A stretch of DNA of 64,000 nucleotides. Origin: Thiocapsa roseilacustris. GTDB lineage: Bacteria > Pseudomonadota > Gammaproteobacteria > Chromatiales > Chromatiaceae. Each line of letters opens with the position of its first letter. The stretch's first letter is position 1. The translations under genes and the position numbers were made by a program. Below, piece by piece: positions 26,966-36,684 of the stretch. The DNA lies in the NCBI RefSeq assembly GCF_041903755.1, contig NZ_JBBWVE010000020.1, forward strand, positions 61,648 to 125,647, read 5' to 3'. The notes below the pieces were generated by a model. It ran no database searches, was not told where the DNA came from, and worked only from the letters and a program-made list of their open reading frames with translations.

Positions 26966-27481
26966 TCAGGCCGAGCGGCGGATGTCTGCGATGGGGATCG
27001 TCAGGGTGACTTGGCGGTGGAGCAGCTCGATGAGGAGTTGGGCTCGGCGCTCGCCCTGGTGGATCTTGAAGATGGCATCGAGCCCGCGGAAGGGGCCTTC
27101 GATGATCTCGACCTTTTGGCCGGGACTGAAGCTGGGCTGGGCCGGTCTGGCTTCGATTCGACGCCGAATCTCTTCGATCATGGCATCGTCGACCGGCAAT
27201 GGCTCGCGGCCGAAGGACACCAGGCGTGCGACACCCCGGGTGGAGCGCAACGGATACCAGTTGTCGACCCAACGGCGCAGGGAGATGAACAGATAGTTGG
27301 GGAAAAGCGATTCCTCGACCGTCACGCGTCGCCCGCGACGGATCCGCTCGATCATCAACTGCGGGTGGAAGATGCTATAGCCCTGCTGGACGAGATTCAC
27401 CTCGGCGCGCTCGGCTTGCCGCGGCTTGGCCTGCACCAGATACCATTGGGGCGCGGCTTCCAAGCCGGTCTCGCAATTCAT
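26966..27481 (-). CDS. rfaH: Transcription antitermination factor RfaH
   Basis: 171 residues. NGN domain at the start (QWYLVQAKPRQAERAEVNLV; SLFPNYLFISLRR) and a KOW-containing C-terminus (FSPGQKVEIIEGPFRGLDAI). RfaH is the NusG paralogue that helps RNA polymerase through long polysaccharide operons carrying ops elements. Its place at the edge of an exopolysaccharide cluster fits that role. It lies 15 bases after the WecA-type gene on the same strand. Confidence 0.92.
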   Translation of the reverse strand: MNCETGLEAAPQWYLVQAKPRQAERAEVNLVQQGYSIFHPQLMIERIRRGRRVTVEESLFPNYLFISLRRWVDNWYPLRSTRGVARLVSFGREPLPVDDAMIEEIRRRIEARPAQPSFSPGQKVEIIEGPFRGLDAIFKIHQGERRAQLLIELLHRQVTLTIPIADIRRSA

Positions 27482-27496
27482 CGTGCACGGCCTCGC

Positions 27497-28573
27497 TCAG
27501 GTTACTTCACCGACGATCTGTCGACTCTGTTGCTCCAATGCCTGCGACAGACTGTGCATGTAACGTGCGACCAGCAGGTAGGCAACGAAGATCGCCAAGG
27601 CCAGGTAGAACATGACCACTTCGCCGATTTGATTCAAAAAACCGAAGACACCGATTCCCGTCAACAAGATCGCGGCGGCCAACATGAGGATCAGTGCCTT
27701 GCGTGTGCTGTGGAAAACGCGGGACAGGAAGTGGTGGAGGTGGCCGGCATCGGCGCTGAAGGGAGAGACGCCTTGCAGGATCCGCCGACCCATGACGCGC
27801 AGCGTGTCCATCAGCGGTATGGCGACGAGCCAGAGTGCCGTCACCGGGTCGATGCTCCCGGCCGGCCCTGCGGCATCGACCAAGGCCCAGACCAGGATGT
27901 AGCCCAGCAGGAGGCTGCCCGCGTCGCCGAGGAAGATCTTGCGCCCGGTCACGCCGAAAAGCTCCAGATTGCAGACCAAATAGGGAATCAGCGCCGCGAT
28001 CGTGGTGAGCAACAGGATTTGGATCGGGCCGATCTCGGGTGCGAGGAGCAGCAGCGTTCCGAGCGCGATCAGGATCAGACCGCCCGCCAATCCATCGATG
28101 CCGTCGATCATGTTGACGGCGTTGATCACGCCGACCATCGCAAACACGGTGAAAGGTACCGAAAACAACCCGAGATCGATCGGTCCGAAGCCCAGGAGAT
28201 TACCGAGCGAGGTGAGCGTGACACCGCCCCCGAGGGTCAGCAACAGTGCTGCTGCGACTTGGGCCACGAGGCGCACCCTCGGGCCGAGACCGAAGCGGTC
28301 GTCAAAGGCACCGACCACTACCAGGAGCGCGGCACCGGCCATCCCGTAGAGTTGCGGCGCAGTGAACGGCAAAGCGAGCAGGCTGCTCGCGGCGAGACCC
28401 GAGAAGATCGCGATTCCGCCGATCGGCGGAACGGAATGGCGGTGGACCTTGCGCCGGTCGCCCGGGTGATCCATCAGGCCGATCATGGGGGCTACGGGAA
28501 AGAGCACAGCGAGGACGACGCTGCTGATGAGAAACGCGACAGCCATGTCCAAAATCGCCGTCACCGGATGCAT
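27497..28573 (-). CDS. wecA: Undecaprenyl-phosphate glycosyl-1-phosphate transferase (WecA/MraY family)
   Basis: 358 residues with about ten membrane helices. Family motifs include DHPGDRRKVHRHSVPPIGG, FDDRFGLGPRVRLVAQ and NAVNMIDGIDGLAGGLILIA, plus FLGDAGSLLLGYILVW. Such enzymes attach the first sugar-1-phosphate to undecaprenyl phosphate in the inner membrane. Start choice is uncertain: an internal ATG at MAVAFLISSVV is also possible. It is the initiating transferase of the adjacent EPS cluster. Confidence 0.9.
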   Translation of the reverse strand: MHPVTAILDMAVAFLISSVVLAVLFPVAPMIGLMDHPGDRRKVHRHSVPPIGGIAIFSGLAASSLLALPFTAPQLYGMAGAALLVVVGAFDDRFGLGPRVRLVAQVAAALLLTLGGGVTLTSLGNLLGFGPIDLGLFSVPFTVFAMVGVINAVNMIDGIDGLAGGLILIALGTLLLLAPEIGPIQILLLTTIAALIPYLVCNLELFGVTGRKIFLGDAGSLLLGYILVWALVDAAGPAGSIDPVTALWLVAIPLMDTLRVMGRRILQGVSPFSADAGHLHHFLSRVFHSTRKALILMLAAAILLTGIGVFGFLNQIGEVVMFYLALAIFVAYLLVARYMHSLSQALEQQSRQIVGEVT

Positions 28574-28911
28574 CCCGGCATAAATCCGGGAACCCTCTTC
28601 AGCTCGTACGCGACCATATCCGTCTCCTTGCTAAATCAGTCAACACAATGCGAAAAAAACCGACGACCAATCGCCTCGAATACTCCGTTTCGATCCCGTC
28701 CTCGCGGCGACGGGGACCCGGCCCCCGGAACACATTGTCAATATTTAACCGTGCTCAGGGAAAAACCACAAGTCGTAAATTGTTGTTGCGAATACGCAAT
28801 GATCGACCCGCCGGGAGGGTCTTGTCGACACTGCGCCTGCATTCAAGCTGATTTCCGGAACAGGATCTACCCGCAGAGCCGGAACCAGGAAAAGTGGGTC
28901 GAAGGCTCTGT

Positions 28912-28956
28912 TCGTTGTCGTTGTCGTCATCGGATTCCGGACGACAACGACAACGA
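28912..28956. terminator. Perfect 17-bp stem hairpin between two EPS genes
   Basis: Arms TCGTTGTCGTTGTCGTC (28912-28928) and its complement (28940-28956) with an 11-base loop. It lies 12 bases after the end of the J-domain gene. There is no T-tract on the minus-strand exit, so it may act as an attenuator or RNA stabiliser rather than a classical terminator. Confidence 0.5.
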
Positions 28957-28967
28957 CAAATTCTGCG

Positions 28968-30446
28968 TCAATACGAGATCCGTACAATCCGAGCGTCCTC
29001 CCCGCGGCCGTCGAACAGGATGGCGATGGTGCCTGTGCGTTCGACACTGCGTCCCTGGCTATCGCGATAGCTCACGTTGAACCCCGCCCGCGCGCCGCAA
29101 CGCTTCTTTCCTTCCGGAACGATGCGGATGCCGGAAAAAGTGATTCGGCGATCGCTGGTTTGATCGAACCAACGAAGGTAGAGTCGGCGGATCCCCGACC
29201 AGCCGCGCGTCTCGTTCTCTTGCGCATCCGCGCTGTAGAGGGCCATCAGGAGCCCGAGTGAGCCTTGACTGTAAGCCAAGCGGAAGCGATCGAGTGCACC
29301 GGCTATCGGTTCGCAGCCCACCGCCTCGGAGGACTCGGGTGCCGGGGAGAACGATCGGCCCGGTGGCGATGGTGCGCCCTTGAAGGTGTCCGCGGGGGGA
29401 GCCGTCTTGGAGGCCGCCTTGCTCGATGTCTCGTCGACCGCAGGGGGGCGATTGCGAGCCGGCTGGACGGGCGCGTCGGCGGAGGAATCCGAGGAGCGGG
29501 CCAGCGCGGGCGAGCGCTCGATCGCCTGCACCGGGCGAATCGGCGCGATCCCGACCGGAGGGGCCGGTACATCGGGGAGGATTACCGTTTCGGATCGGGA
29601 TTGACCGAGCAGCGACGGGGGCGGTACAGCGTCCAGGCGGGGCTGCGTCTGTACCGGGGCGATCGCCGTCGGCCGCGCAACGAGGCGTAGCTCCGCAGCA
29701 TCCGACGGGGCTTGCGCACGCTCGACGCCGTCGAAACCTGCCTCGGACGCAAGCAACGCAGGCACATCGAGCCTCTCCAAAAGCCTTTGCGGAGCCGGCT
29801 CGGGATAGAGCAGCGATGCCAGAAGCAAGGTGCAGAGCAGGATCAGACCGACGAAAAAACGTGCTTGGAAGGACTCGGCACCGCCCAGCCATCGGCGCAG
29901 CCGCGCCCCGAGCAATTGGCGCGACGGTGCCGCACCCAAGGGGTAGGGATCGACCTGTTTCGAGGGTCGACGCCGACGAGCGCGGGGCTTTATTCGCGTC
30001 GAACCGGGGTCGGACGCCGCGGCGCCGCGCGACGCCGATTCGCGCACGCCACGCTCGAAGGCGGCATAGGCGATGTTGATCTGCTCGGTGCGCTCGTTGT
30101 GCACGAGGACCCGCGCGGGATGACGATCCGGGTGGTAGGCCTGGATCAGACACCGGTAGCGCTGTTTCGCGGCAGCAAGGTCGGCCGTGTCGCGCAGGGC
30201 GAGGATGTGTTCGGGAGACCCGTTCGGCACGGCGAAGAGAAAACGATCCAGGATGTCGTAGGCACGGCCCGCGGCATCCAAACGCGTGAGCCCCGTGCGT
30301 GCGATCGCATCGTCGAGGACAGCGACGTTCGGGTTGTCCGGGTTGCCCAGCCAGATGAGAAGCGCATCGAGCTGTTGCTCGAGCGTGGCAGTGGCCCTAC
30401 CGGACACCAGGGTCCGCGCCAGATGTCGTGGCCAGTCCTCGATCAT
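28968..30446 (-). CDS. J-domain membrane protein of the EPS cluster
   Basis: 492 residues. The J domain is near residue 95-150 (AKQRYRCLIQAYHPDRHP), with the HPD motif intact. A single membrane helix FFVGLILLCTLLLASLLY lies near residue 205, followed by a Pro/Ala-rich linker. The last 110 residues (CEPIAGALDRFRLAYSQGSL ... FNVSYRDSQGR) resemble an NTF2/SnoaL-like fold. A DnaJ-like module suggests it recruits Hsp70; its job in polysaccharide export is not known. It follows the TPR gene after seven bases. Confidence 0.8.
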   Translation of the reverse strand: MIEDWPRHLARTLVSGRATATLEQQLDALLIWLGNPDNPNVAVLDDAIARTGLTRLDAAGRAYDILDRFLFAVPNGSPEHILALRDTADLAAAKQRYRCLIQAYHPDRHPARVLVHNERTEQINIAYAAFERGVRESASRGAAASDPGSTRIKPRARRRRPSKQVDPYPLGAAPSRQLLGARLRRWLGGAESFQARFFVGLILLCTLLLASLLYPEPAPQRLLERLDVPALLASEAGFDGVERAQAPSDAAELRLVARPTAIAPVQTQPRLDAVPPPSLLGQSRSETVILPDVPAPPVGIAPIRPVQAIERSPALARSSDSSADAPVQPARNRPPAVDETSSKAASKTAPPADTFKGAPSPPGRSFSPAPESSEAVGCEPIAGALDRFRLAYSQGSLGLLMALYSADAQENETRGWSGIRRLYLRWFDQTSDRRITFSGIRIVPEGKKRCGARAGFNVSYRDSQGRSVERTGTIAILFDGRGEDARIVRISY

Positions 30447-30453
30447 CCCGGAA

Positions 30454-31752
30454 TCATGGTTGCATGGGCTGAAATTCCAGCGTATCGAGCCGGAGTGTTC
30501 CGCTCAAGATGCGGTCCAGGGCGGTGGTCGCGGCGCGCCGAACCCGAACGGCGACGAGCAGGCCGTCCTCCGGAACCTGGATCTCGAGCTCGAAGGGCTC
30601 CCGGGCCCAGCTTCCCCAACGTGGCGGGGTCTGTACCCGGACCACCGGCCGGGTCTCGACGGTGTAAAGCTCCACGAAGACCCCCGAGCGCGTCGTGATG
30701 TCCTCGCCCGACCAGTAGCCGTGGAGGCGGTAGGAGGTGCCCGGCCGCACGCGCATGATCTGGCTGGGTTGAGCGAGGTCGACATTCGCGGTGCCGAGAA
30801 AGTCGATACGCAAACTGCTGGATCCGGCATCGCCCTGCGGCCCTTCGACGCCGATCCTGAAACCGTCGCCGCTCGCGTGATAGCGCCAGCCGGGCGTAGC
30901 CCAACCGGGCCTGAAGTCGGGACCGAGCTGGACAAGCGGCTCCTCGAAGCGGCCGTCGACGAGCCCCGGCGGCTCACCGAGCGCATCCTCCCAAACCGCA
31001 TCCGCCTGCGCGTGTCGCCCTTGGGCCGCGAGCATTCGGATATAGGGAAACAAGAGGTCATCCAGGGCGCGGCTCCTGTCGTCGAGCCGGGTCCAGAGCG
31101 CCTGTGCCAATGGCAGATCGCCGGCCCGGCGAGCAAGATCGAGCAGACCACGCTGATACACCAAGGCGTCGTGCGGCCCGCTCGACCAGACCTGCGCCGC
31201 AGCATCGACCAATGCCTCGGGCGCCGGCTCGAAACGGCGTGCAAGCCCCAATGTCCGCAGCCCGTCCTGCGGGGCAATCGCCCAGTAGTCCATAAGTGCG
31301 GCGAGTGCCGCGTCCGGGGGTCCCAAGGCGACCTGCATCCAGGCTGCGCGCTGCTGCAAGGTCGCGCGCTCGGGCCACAATGCGCGGGCGACGCGGATGT
31401 TCCGTGCGGCGCCCTCCCGATCGCCCGACGAGGCGAGCAGCTCACCCAGGTCGAGCCAGGTCGGGGCGTAGAGTGGGCGTTCGCGCAGGCTCACCTCCAA
31501 CAGCTTGCGAGGCTCGGACGCGTCTCCGGACAGGGGCAGAAGACGGCGCGCCCACTCGCGTGCGGCGTCGCCGCCGCTCCAGGGCAGACGCGGCGGGATC
31601 GGCAGCATCGCAGGGTCGACGAGTGCATCGCCGGGGAGCGTGCCATGCGTCGACCCGCCCGCCAGGCGACCCACCCACCAACCCTGAAGGGCGGCCGTCG
31701 CCCAGAGCAGGCAAAAGACGGTCAAGACGACGAGGGCGAGAGCGCGAGACAC
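30454..31752 (-). CDS. Membrane-anchored TPR protein
   Basis: 432 residues. N-terminal anchor ALALVVLTVFCLLWATAAL, then TPR-like repeats (PTWLDLGELLASSGDREGAA; LPLAQALWTRLDDRSRALDD; LAAQGRHAQADAVWEDAL). From about residue 270 a beta-rich domain (FLGTANVDLAQPSQIMRVRP) recalls carbohydrate-binding modules. Likely a scaffold in polysaccharide assembly; inferred from context only. Confidence 0.72.
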   Translation of the reverse strand: MSRALALVVLTVFCLLWATAALQGWWVGRLAGGSTHGTLPGDALVDPAMLPIPPRLPWSGGDAAREWARRLLPLSGDASEPRKLLEVSLRERPLYAPTWLDLGELLASSGDREGAARNIRVARALWPERATLQQRAAWMQVALGPPDAALAALMDYWAIAPQDGLRTLGLARRFEPAPEALVDAAAQVWSSGPHDALVYQRGLLDLARRAGDLPLAQALWTRLDDRSRALDDLLFPYIRMLAAQGRHAQADAVWEDALGEPPGLVDGRFEEPLVQLGPDFRPGWATPGWRYHASGDGFRIGVEGPQGDAGSSSLRIDFLGTANVDLAQPSQIMRVRPGTSYRLHGYWSGEDITTRSGVFVELYTVETRPVVRVQTPPRWGSWAREPFELEIQVPEDGLLVAVRVRRAATTALDRILSGTLRLDTLEFQPMQP

Positions 31753-31840
31753 AGGTTACGGAAGCCTTGTCGAAGGGGATGGATTCAGAAAGACTCGATA
31801 GCCGTCGTGCCGACACTAAACCGCATCTCAGCGAGGCGGT

Positions 31841-31983
31841 TTAACGTGATTTCCGCAAACTTCCATACCCGTAGGTTGTGCTGACGATAGGAAGCACAAC
31901 TTGCGCCGACGGTTGGTTGTGCCTCGCGCGGCTCGGCACAACCTACGCCGTTGGTATGAGGGTTTCCGGTATTCGCCTAAGGG
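31841..31983. repeat. Palindromic repeat family A, copy 3, full length
   Basis: Inverted orientation, with both outer ends: TTTCCGCAAACTTCCATACC on the left and GGTTTCCGGTATTCGCCTAA on the right. It sits immediately after the wzc stop (31985), where it could act as a bidirectional transcription or mRNA-stability signal. Confidence 0.85.
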
Positions 31984-31984
31984 G

Positions 31985-34312
31985 TCAAGCCGCCTCGCGG
32001 TGCAGGGCCGTTTCCTCGGACGAACCGTAATTGTAGTAGTAGCGGTTGTAGTAGCTGTACTCGCTGCTGTGCGGCTCGACCATGTTGAGCACCGAGCCGA
32101 CCAAAGGCGCATCCACCGCCCGCAAGCGTTTGACGGCCTCGCGCAGAGCGCCGCGGCTTACCGCCCCTGCAGCCGAGACCAAAAGTACACCATTGACCTT
32201 GGTCGCAAGCACGATGGGGTCAGCGAGACCCATGACCGGGCTGCTGTCGAGGATCACGTAGTCGTATCGGCGCGACATCTCCTCGAGCATGCGATCGGTC
32301 GCGCCGGAGCTGAGGAGCTCGGCGGGATTCGGAGGCGGCGTTCCGGCGACCATCAGGGTCAGATTTTCGACGGGTGTCGAGTAAAAGGCGTCGGAATCGC
32401 CCTGCACCAGATACTCCGTCAGCCCGGGGCCGCGCGGCACGTTGAAAATCTTGTGGAGACGCGGTTTGCGCAGATCGCCATCGATCAGGAGGACGGATGC
32501 ACCGGTTTGCGCCAAGACGATGCTCAGACTGGTCGATGCGGTGGTCTTGCCTTCGCCGGGGACGGCACTGGTGACCATCAGCACCTTCGGGGCACCGCCG
32601 GGTGTGGCGAACATGAGACTGGTGCGGATAGACCGGAACGCCTCGGAGAGACCCTGCTCGCGTTGCAGATGGGCCATCAGCTCGATCCGTACCGCAGGCG
32701 CCATGGTCTTGGAATCCACGCGCGGCAACAAGCCGAGACTGGCCAGATGCACCAAACGCTCGACCTCCTCGGGGTCTCGGACACTGTTGTCGAGAAGATT
32801 CAGGAGCAACGCGAGACCGATCCCGCCCATCAGGCCGAGCACGGTCGCGATCGCAAGGTTTCGACTGAGGCTGGGTGCGAACGGGCCGCCGGGCACGAGC
32901 GCACGGTCGATCACCGAGGCCGTGTCGCGCTCCATGCCGGCCGCGACACCGACCTCCTTCATGCGTTCGAGCAGACCGCTGTAGAGCTGACTGTTGGTTT
33001 CCCACTCGCGCTTGAGGATGTTGTATTGCACCGCGCGATCCTGGAGCTCCAGGAGATCCTGTTTCTGTTGCTCGACCGCCTGGGTGAGCCGCTCCTCGCG
33101 ATCGGCGAGCTGGCGGTAATTCACCTCGAGACTCTCCACGAGATTGCCGAGCTCCTTTTCCAGGGTCGCGCGAATGTCGTCCATCTGGCGTCGCAGCTCC
33201 TGCATGCGCGGATACTCGGAGGTGTAGGTCTGACCCAAGCGCGCGTACTCGGCGCGCAGGCTGGAGAGTTGCCCCCTGAGGTCGGTCATACGGCCGTCCT
33301 GCAGGACGGTCGGCAGACTGTCGACGTTCGCCTGCGTTAACTGCCGGTAGAGCGACTCGGCCGCGATTCGCTCGCCTTTGACCTTGGAGAGGTTGATGTT
33401 GAGCTCGGTCAGACGGGTCGAGATGATGTTGTTGCGATCCTCCAGATCCACGACTTGATTACGGCGCGCGAAGGCGTAAAGGTCTTTTTCGGAGGTCTCG
33501 AGCTTGCCCTGCAGGTCCTCGATTTCGCTCTTCAGATAGGACTCGGCACCGCTCGACAACTCGAATCGTTTGCGGGCACTAAGCGCGAGATAGGCGTCGG
33601 CAACCGCGTTGGTCACGGTCGCCGCGAGTTGACGATCGAGGCTTTCGAAACTGACTTCGATCAGATTGGAGGCGCGGATCGGGTTCACCGTGAGCCCACC
33701 TTGGACCCGGCCGACGAGGGCACGCAATTCGGCGTCCTCGGGCGGGGTCGCATTACTCCCGAGCCCATCGGCGTCCGCGGCCTGCCCCCCTGCCCCGCCG
33801 AAGAGCGCGGATATGCCGTCTTTCAGCGGATGAAGCAGCATCGCGGAGATCTCGCGGAGCCCGGCCGCGAGATCGCGTTGCCGAAGCTCGCCGTTGAAGG
33901 CCGGGTGCTCGCCGAGATTCAACCGCTTCACCACGGCCTCGGCGACGACTCGACTCTTGATGATCTCGATCTGGGTGCGCTGGAAGGTGGCCGAGTCTTG
34001 CTGGGTGCTCTGAACGTTCTGGAATTGAACGATCCCCTGGCTCTGCGGGGAGACCTCGAGCACCGTCGTGGCCCGATACATCGGGCGCATGATGAGGGTC
34101 GCAGAGACCACGGTCACGATGACGATGGCGGCGAACAGCAGGATGGTGCGCCGATACTTGAGCGCGATCCGCCAGAGCTCGCGCAGATCGAGGCCGTCGT
34201 CGTCGACCGCCTCAGGGTAATGCGGCGGCTCGTAGGTCGCCAACCGATCCGGCTGGCGCAACTGTGGGACCCGCGCCGAGGCGGATGGACTGGGCGGCGG
34301 CAATGGATTCAC
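31985..34312 (-). CDS. wzc: Polysaccharide co-polymerase with tyrosine autokinase domain (Wzc type)
   Basis: 775 residues. Wzz domain at the N-terminus with membrane helices near ILLFAAIVIVTVVSATLIM and NLAIATVLGLMGGIGLALLL, and a long periplasmic coiled coil. The BY-kinase domain has Walker A SAVPGEGKTTAS, Walker A' LLIDGDLRKPR and Walker B YVILDSSPVMGLAD. The C-terminus carries the Tyr cluster SEYSYYNRYYYNYGSS that is autophosphorylated in the family. It controls polymer length together with the cognate phosphatase (36685-37398) and works with the outer-membrane exporter encoded just upstream. Confidence 0.94.
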   Translation of the reverse strand: MNPLPPPSPSASARVPQLRQPDRLATYEPPHYPEAVDDDGLDLRELWRIALKYRRTILLFAAIVIVTVVSATLIMRPMYRATTVLEVSPQSQGIVQFQNVQSTQQDSATFQRTQIEIIKSRVVAEAVVKRLNLGEHPAFNGELRQRDLAAGLREISAMLLHPLKDGISALFGGAGGQAADADGLGSNATPPEDAELRALVGRVQGGLTVNPIRASNLIEVSFESLDRQLAATVTNAVADAYLALSARKRFELSSGAESYLKSEIEDLQGKLETSEKDLYAFARRNQVVDLEDRNNIISTRLTELNINLSKVKGERIAAESLYRQLTQANVDSLPTVLQDGRMTDLRGQLSSLRAEYARLGQTYTSEYPRMQELRRQMDDIRATLEKELGNLVESLEVNYRQLADREERLTQAVEQQKQDLLELQDRAVQYNILKREWETNSQLYSGLLERMKEVGVAAGMERDTASVIDRALVPGGPFAPSLSRNLAIATVLGLMGGIGLALLLNLLDNSVRDPEEVERLVHLASLGLLPRVDSKTMAPAVRIELMAHLQREQGLSEAFRSIRTSLMFATPGGAPKVLMVTSAVPGEGKTTASTSLSIVLAQTGASVLLIDGDLRKPRLHKIFNVPRGPGLTEYLVQGDSDAFYSTPVENLTLMVAGTPPPNPAELLSSGATDRMLEEMSRRYDYVILDSSPVMGLADPIVLATKVNGVLLVSAAGAVSRGALREAVKRLRAVDAPLVGSVLNMVEPHSSEYSYYNRYYYNYGSSEETALHREAA

Positions 34313-34335
34313 GCGATCATCCTGTTTAGGCTGGC

Positions 34336-35373
34336 CTACTGATAAAGAATGCCCAACGAGAGCACCCTAAGGGCCTGATTCCACATCACAACAGCGCCCT
34401 TCTTGGCATAGTTGGTGTCGACCACCACCACGTCGCCGTCCTGGAGACGCATATCCTCCTGCCCGAGGTCGCGGATCGCCACGAGATCGACCGGAATCTC
34501 CCGCGGCGATCCGCTCCCGTCGTGCCGGATCACCCGGATATTCTTCTCGACCGAGGTCCAATCCGTTCCCCCCGCCACGACGATCGCCTTGAGAACAGTC
34601 ATGTCCGGGCGCAGCGGATACGACCCTGATTTGCCGACTGCGCCTTCGACGAAGAAGACGCCGGCCTCGGGGACATAGACACTGTCGCCGCCGCGCAGCG
34701 CCAACGCCTGTGCGCTCGGATCCTTCACCAGGTCGCGCAGGTCGACAATGAGATTGTGAGTCGCGACCTGGCCGGTTTCCGGATCGGGCACACCGGTACG
34801 CAGACTCACCGTCGACCCCGCATTCGGCGACAAGCCGCCGGCCATGGAGAGCACCTCGAAGAGGGTTCGCGGACGCTGCATGGGATAGACACCGGGTCTC
34901 GCGACCGCTCCCGTCACCTCCTGGGAGGCATATTCGTTGATGAAGATCGCAACCTGGGGCGAGTGGATGTACTTGCTCAGGTGCTGCATCAGTGACTGCT
35001 CGGCTTGGGCGGTGGTGAGACCGCCCAAACGAATCTCCCCGACCAGGGGCAGGTTCACGGTGCCCGGACCCGTGATGCGCACGCTGAGACTGTTGATCTC
35101 CGGCGCCTGGGGGGCCTCGATCTTGATGACGTCGCCCGGCCCCAGACGATAGTCGTGGCTGGAGAGGTTCGAGGATTGCGACGTGGCGGCCAGTGTGAGC
35201 TGGCGATTGAGATCCATGACCCGCGCCTGATCCGCTCGGGCCTGTGCCTCCGCGGCGATCGACCCGGCCGCGGCGGCATCCGATCCATCGCTCCGGGGGC
35301 TCGCGCAGCCCACGAGCGCAATCACGAACACCGGAAACAACATAAAGCACCGGGCGAAAAGCGTACGACTCAT
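34336..35373 (-). CDS. wza: Polysaccharide export lipoprotein (Wza type)
   Basis: 345 residues. Lipobox VIALVGC near residue 23. The poly-export domain is HDYRLGPGDVIKIEA near residue 75, followed by SLBB domains (EVTGAVARPGVYPMQRPRTL; FFVEGAVGKSGSYPLRPDMT). It forms the outer-membrane exit channel for the polymer. Located 23 bases upstream of wzc. Confidence 0.93.
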   Translation of the reverse strand: MSRTLFARCFMLFPVFVIALVGCASPRSDGSDAAAAGSIAAEAQARADQARVMDLNRQLTLAATSQSSNLSSHDYRLGPGDVIKIEAPQAPEINSLSVRITGPGTVNLPLVGEIRLGGLTTAQAEQSLMQHLSKYIHSPQVAIFINEYASQEVTGAVARPGVYPMQRPRTLFEVLSMAGGLSPNAGSTVSLRTGVPDPETGQVATHNLIVDLRDLVKDPSAQALALRGGDSVYVPEAGVFFVEGAVGKSGSYPLRPDMTVLKAIVVAGGTDWTSVEKNIRVIRHDGSGSPREIPVDLVAIRDLGQEDMRLQDGDVVVVDTNYAKKGAVVMWNQALRVLSLGILYQ

Positions 35374-35664
35374 TATTCAAACACCGTCATGGCGACGCCC
35401 TCGCAAGCCGGAACTCTCGGAAAGGATGCGTCGTCGAGGAAAGGCGCACGTATATCGATACGAGCGTCGCCCCCGGAGATCGATTGTCAATGGCATCGAA
35501 GGGCAGGTGCGGCGGCGCGCCCGCGCGCGATCGTTTCGAATCGCGCGGACGCAGTCTCGACGCGGGGATGCCGCCGGTCAGGATGTCACTCGTCCCATGA
35601 CATCTCATGATGCCTTGTGGTCAGGCCACGGCGTTACATGGCGCCACCCATCAGGTCAAAGCGG

Positions 35665-36432
35665 CTAATTATTTGGTGTTACGGGGCTCGCCGGGGTGGC
35701 CTCGTCCCTGCGAAAAACGGTCGTATTCGCGTCGATGACTGCGAATGCCGTAACGGTGGCGGCCACGACCAAGGGCAGGCCGGCTGTCCCCGCCGCTCCA
35801 AGACCCGCAAAGACGCCTGCACCTCCGAAACCGCCGGTACCGGCGCCGCCGACACCGAGTAGTGGAGCCGGAGCCTGGCCGAATTGAGCTTGGATCAACT
35901 CCGCCTTCGGCTGTCCTTCGTAGACCAATGCACTCGTCTGCAGATGCACGATCCGGACGTCGCCGGATGCATCGACCAAGACCAGGTAACCCTCCGCGCC
36001 GTCGGTGGAGACGGCCACGGCACCCTTGCCCGTACCCTGCCCAAGGTCGATGAGCTCGTCACCGTTCACGAGAAAGACCTTCGCGCCCGGGACGAGGTCG
36101 AATCCGACTTCTCCGCGCGCGATCGTGAGCAGATAACGGGCGTCCGAGCGCTCGACGGCGGCCGCGGAGTCCGCAGAGAGCTTGATGATCCCGGTCTCCG
36201 GGATGGTCAGAACGGACGACCCCTCACCCGCACCGGATCGAATTGTGTCACCGGAGAACACCACGTAATCCTGACCGGGTCGCACCTGGACCTCGAGACC
36301 CTGCCCCGTCACCGTTGCCGCCTGATCGGTCGACAGGTTGCCGATGATCTCCGCAGCCCCGATATTGACGGACAAGCCGAGGGATACGAGAAGCGCGACG
36401 ACTGACAGACCGCGGGATTGATGCATCGACAT
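35665..36432 (-). CDS. Exported FecR-like protein with C-terminal membrane segment
   Basis: 255 residues. Signal peptide GLSVVALLVSLGLSVNIGAA. The core (ATVTGQGLEVQVRPGQDYVV; FSGDTIRSGAGEGSSVLTIP; ARYLLTIARGEVGFDLVPGA) resembles the FecR beta domain. The C-terminus is glycine-rich followed by a hydrophobic stretch (GLPLVVAATVTAFAVIDANT) and could anchor or span a membrane. Probably surface- or envelope-associated in the EPS system; precise role unknown. Confidence 0.7.
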   Translation of the reverse strand: MSMHQSRGLSVVALLVSLGLSVNIGAAEIIGNLSTDQAATVTGQGLEVQVRPGQDYVVFSGDTIRSGAGEGSSVLTIPETGIIKLSADSAAAVERSDARYLLTIARGEVGFDLVPGAKVFLVNGDELIDLGQGTGKGAVAVSTDGAEGYLVLVDASGDVRIVHLQTSALVYEGQPKAELIQAQFGQAPAPLLGVGGAGTGGFGGAGVFAGLGAAGTAGLPLVVAATVTAFAVIDANTTVFRRDEATPASPVTPNN

Positions 36433-36684
36433 CTCAAATCTCCTTTACGTGTAATTTATCTCGCAAGCATACGTGATGAACCGCTGCGTTCCAAGTATAG
36501 CCGACAAAGCGTCTGGTCTGCGTGCATTGCGAACCGGCGCGCAGCCTCTTCGCTCCTCGAGCCCTGTCGCGCACCGTCTGACCGACGAGCGGTCGGGGCG
36601 ATACGCGACGATCGCGACCGCCGAGTCCGATCGATCCGCACATCGGGCGCTTGCCCACAACACATTCGACTGGAATCGAGACCG

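Noticed and set aside
26840..29080. 746-codon plus-strand frame opposite rfaH and wecA
   Set aside because: Shadow of two clear minus-strand genes.
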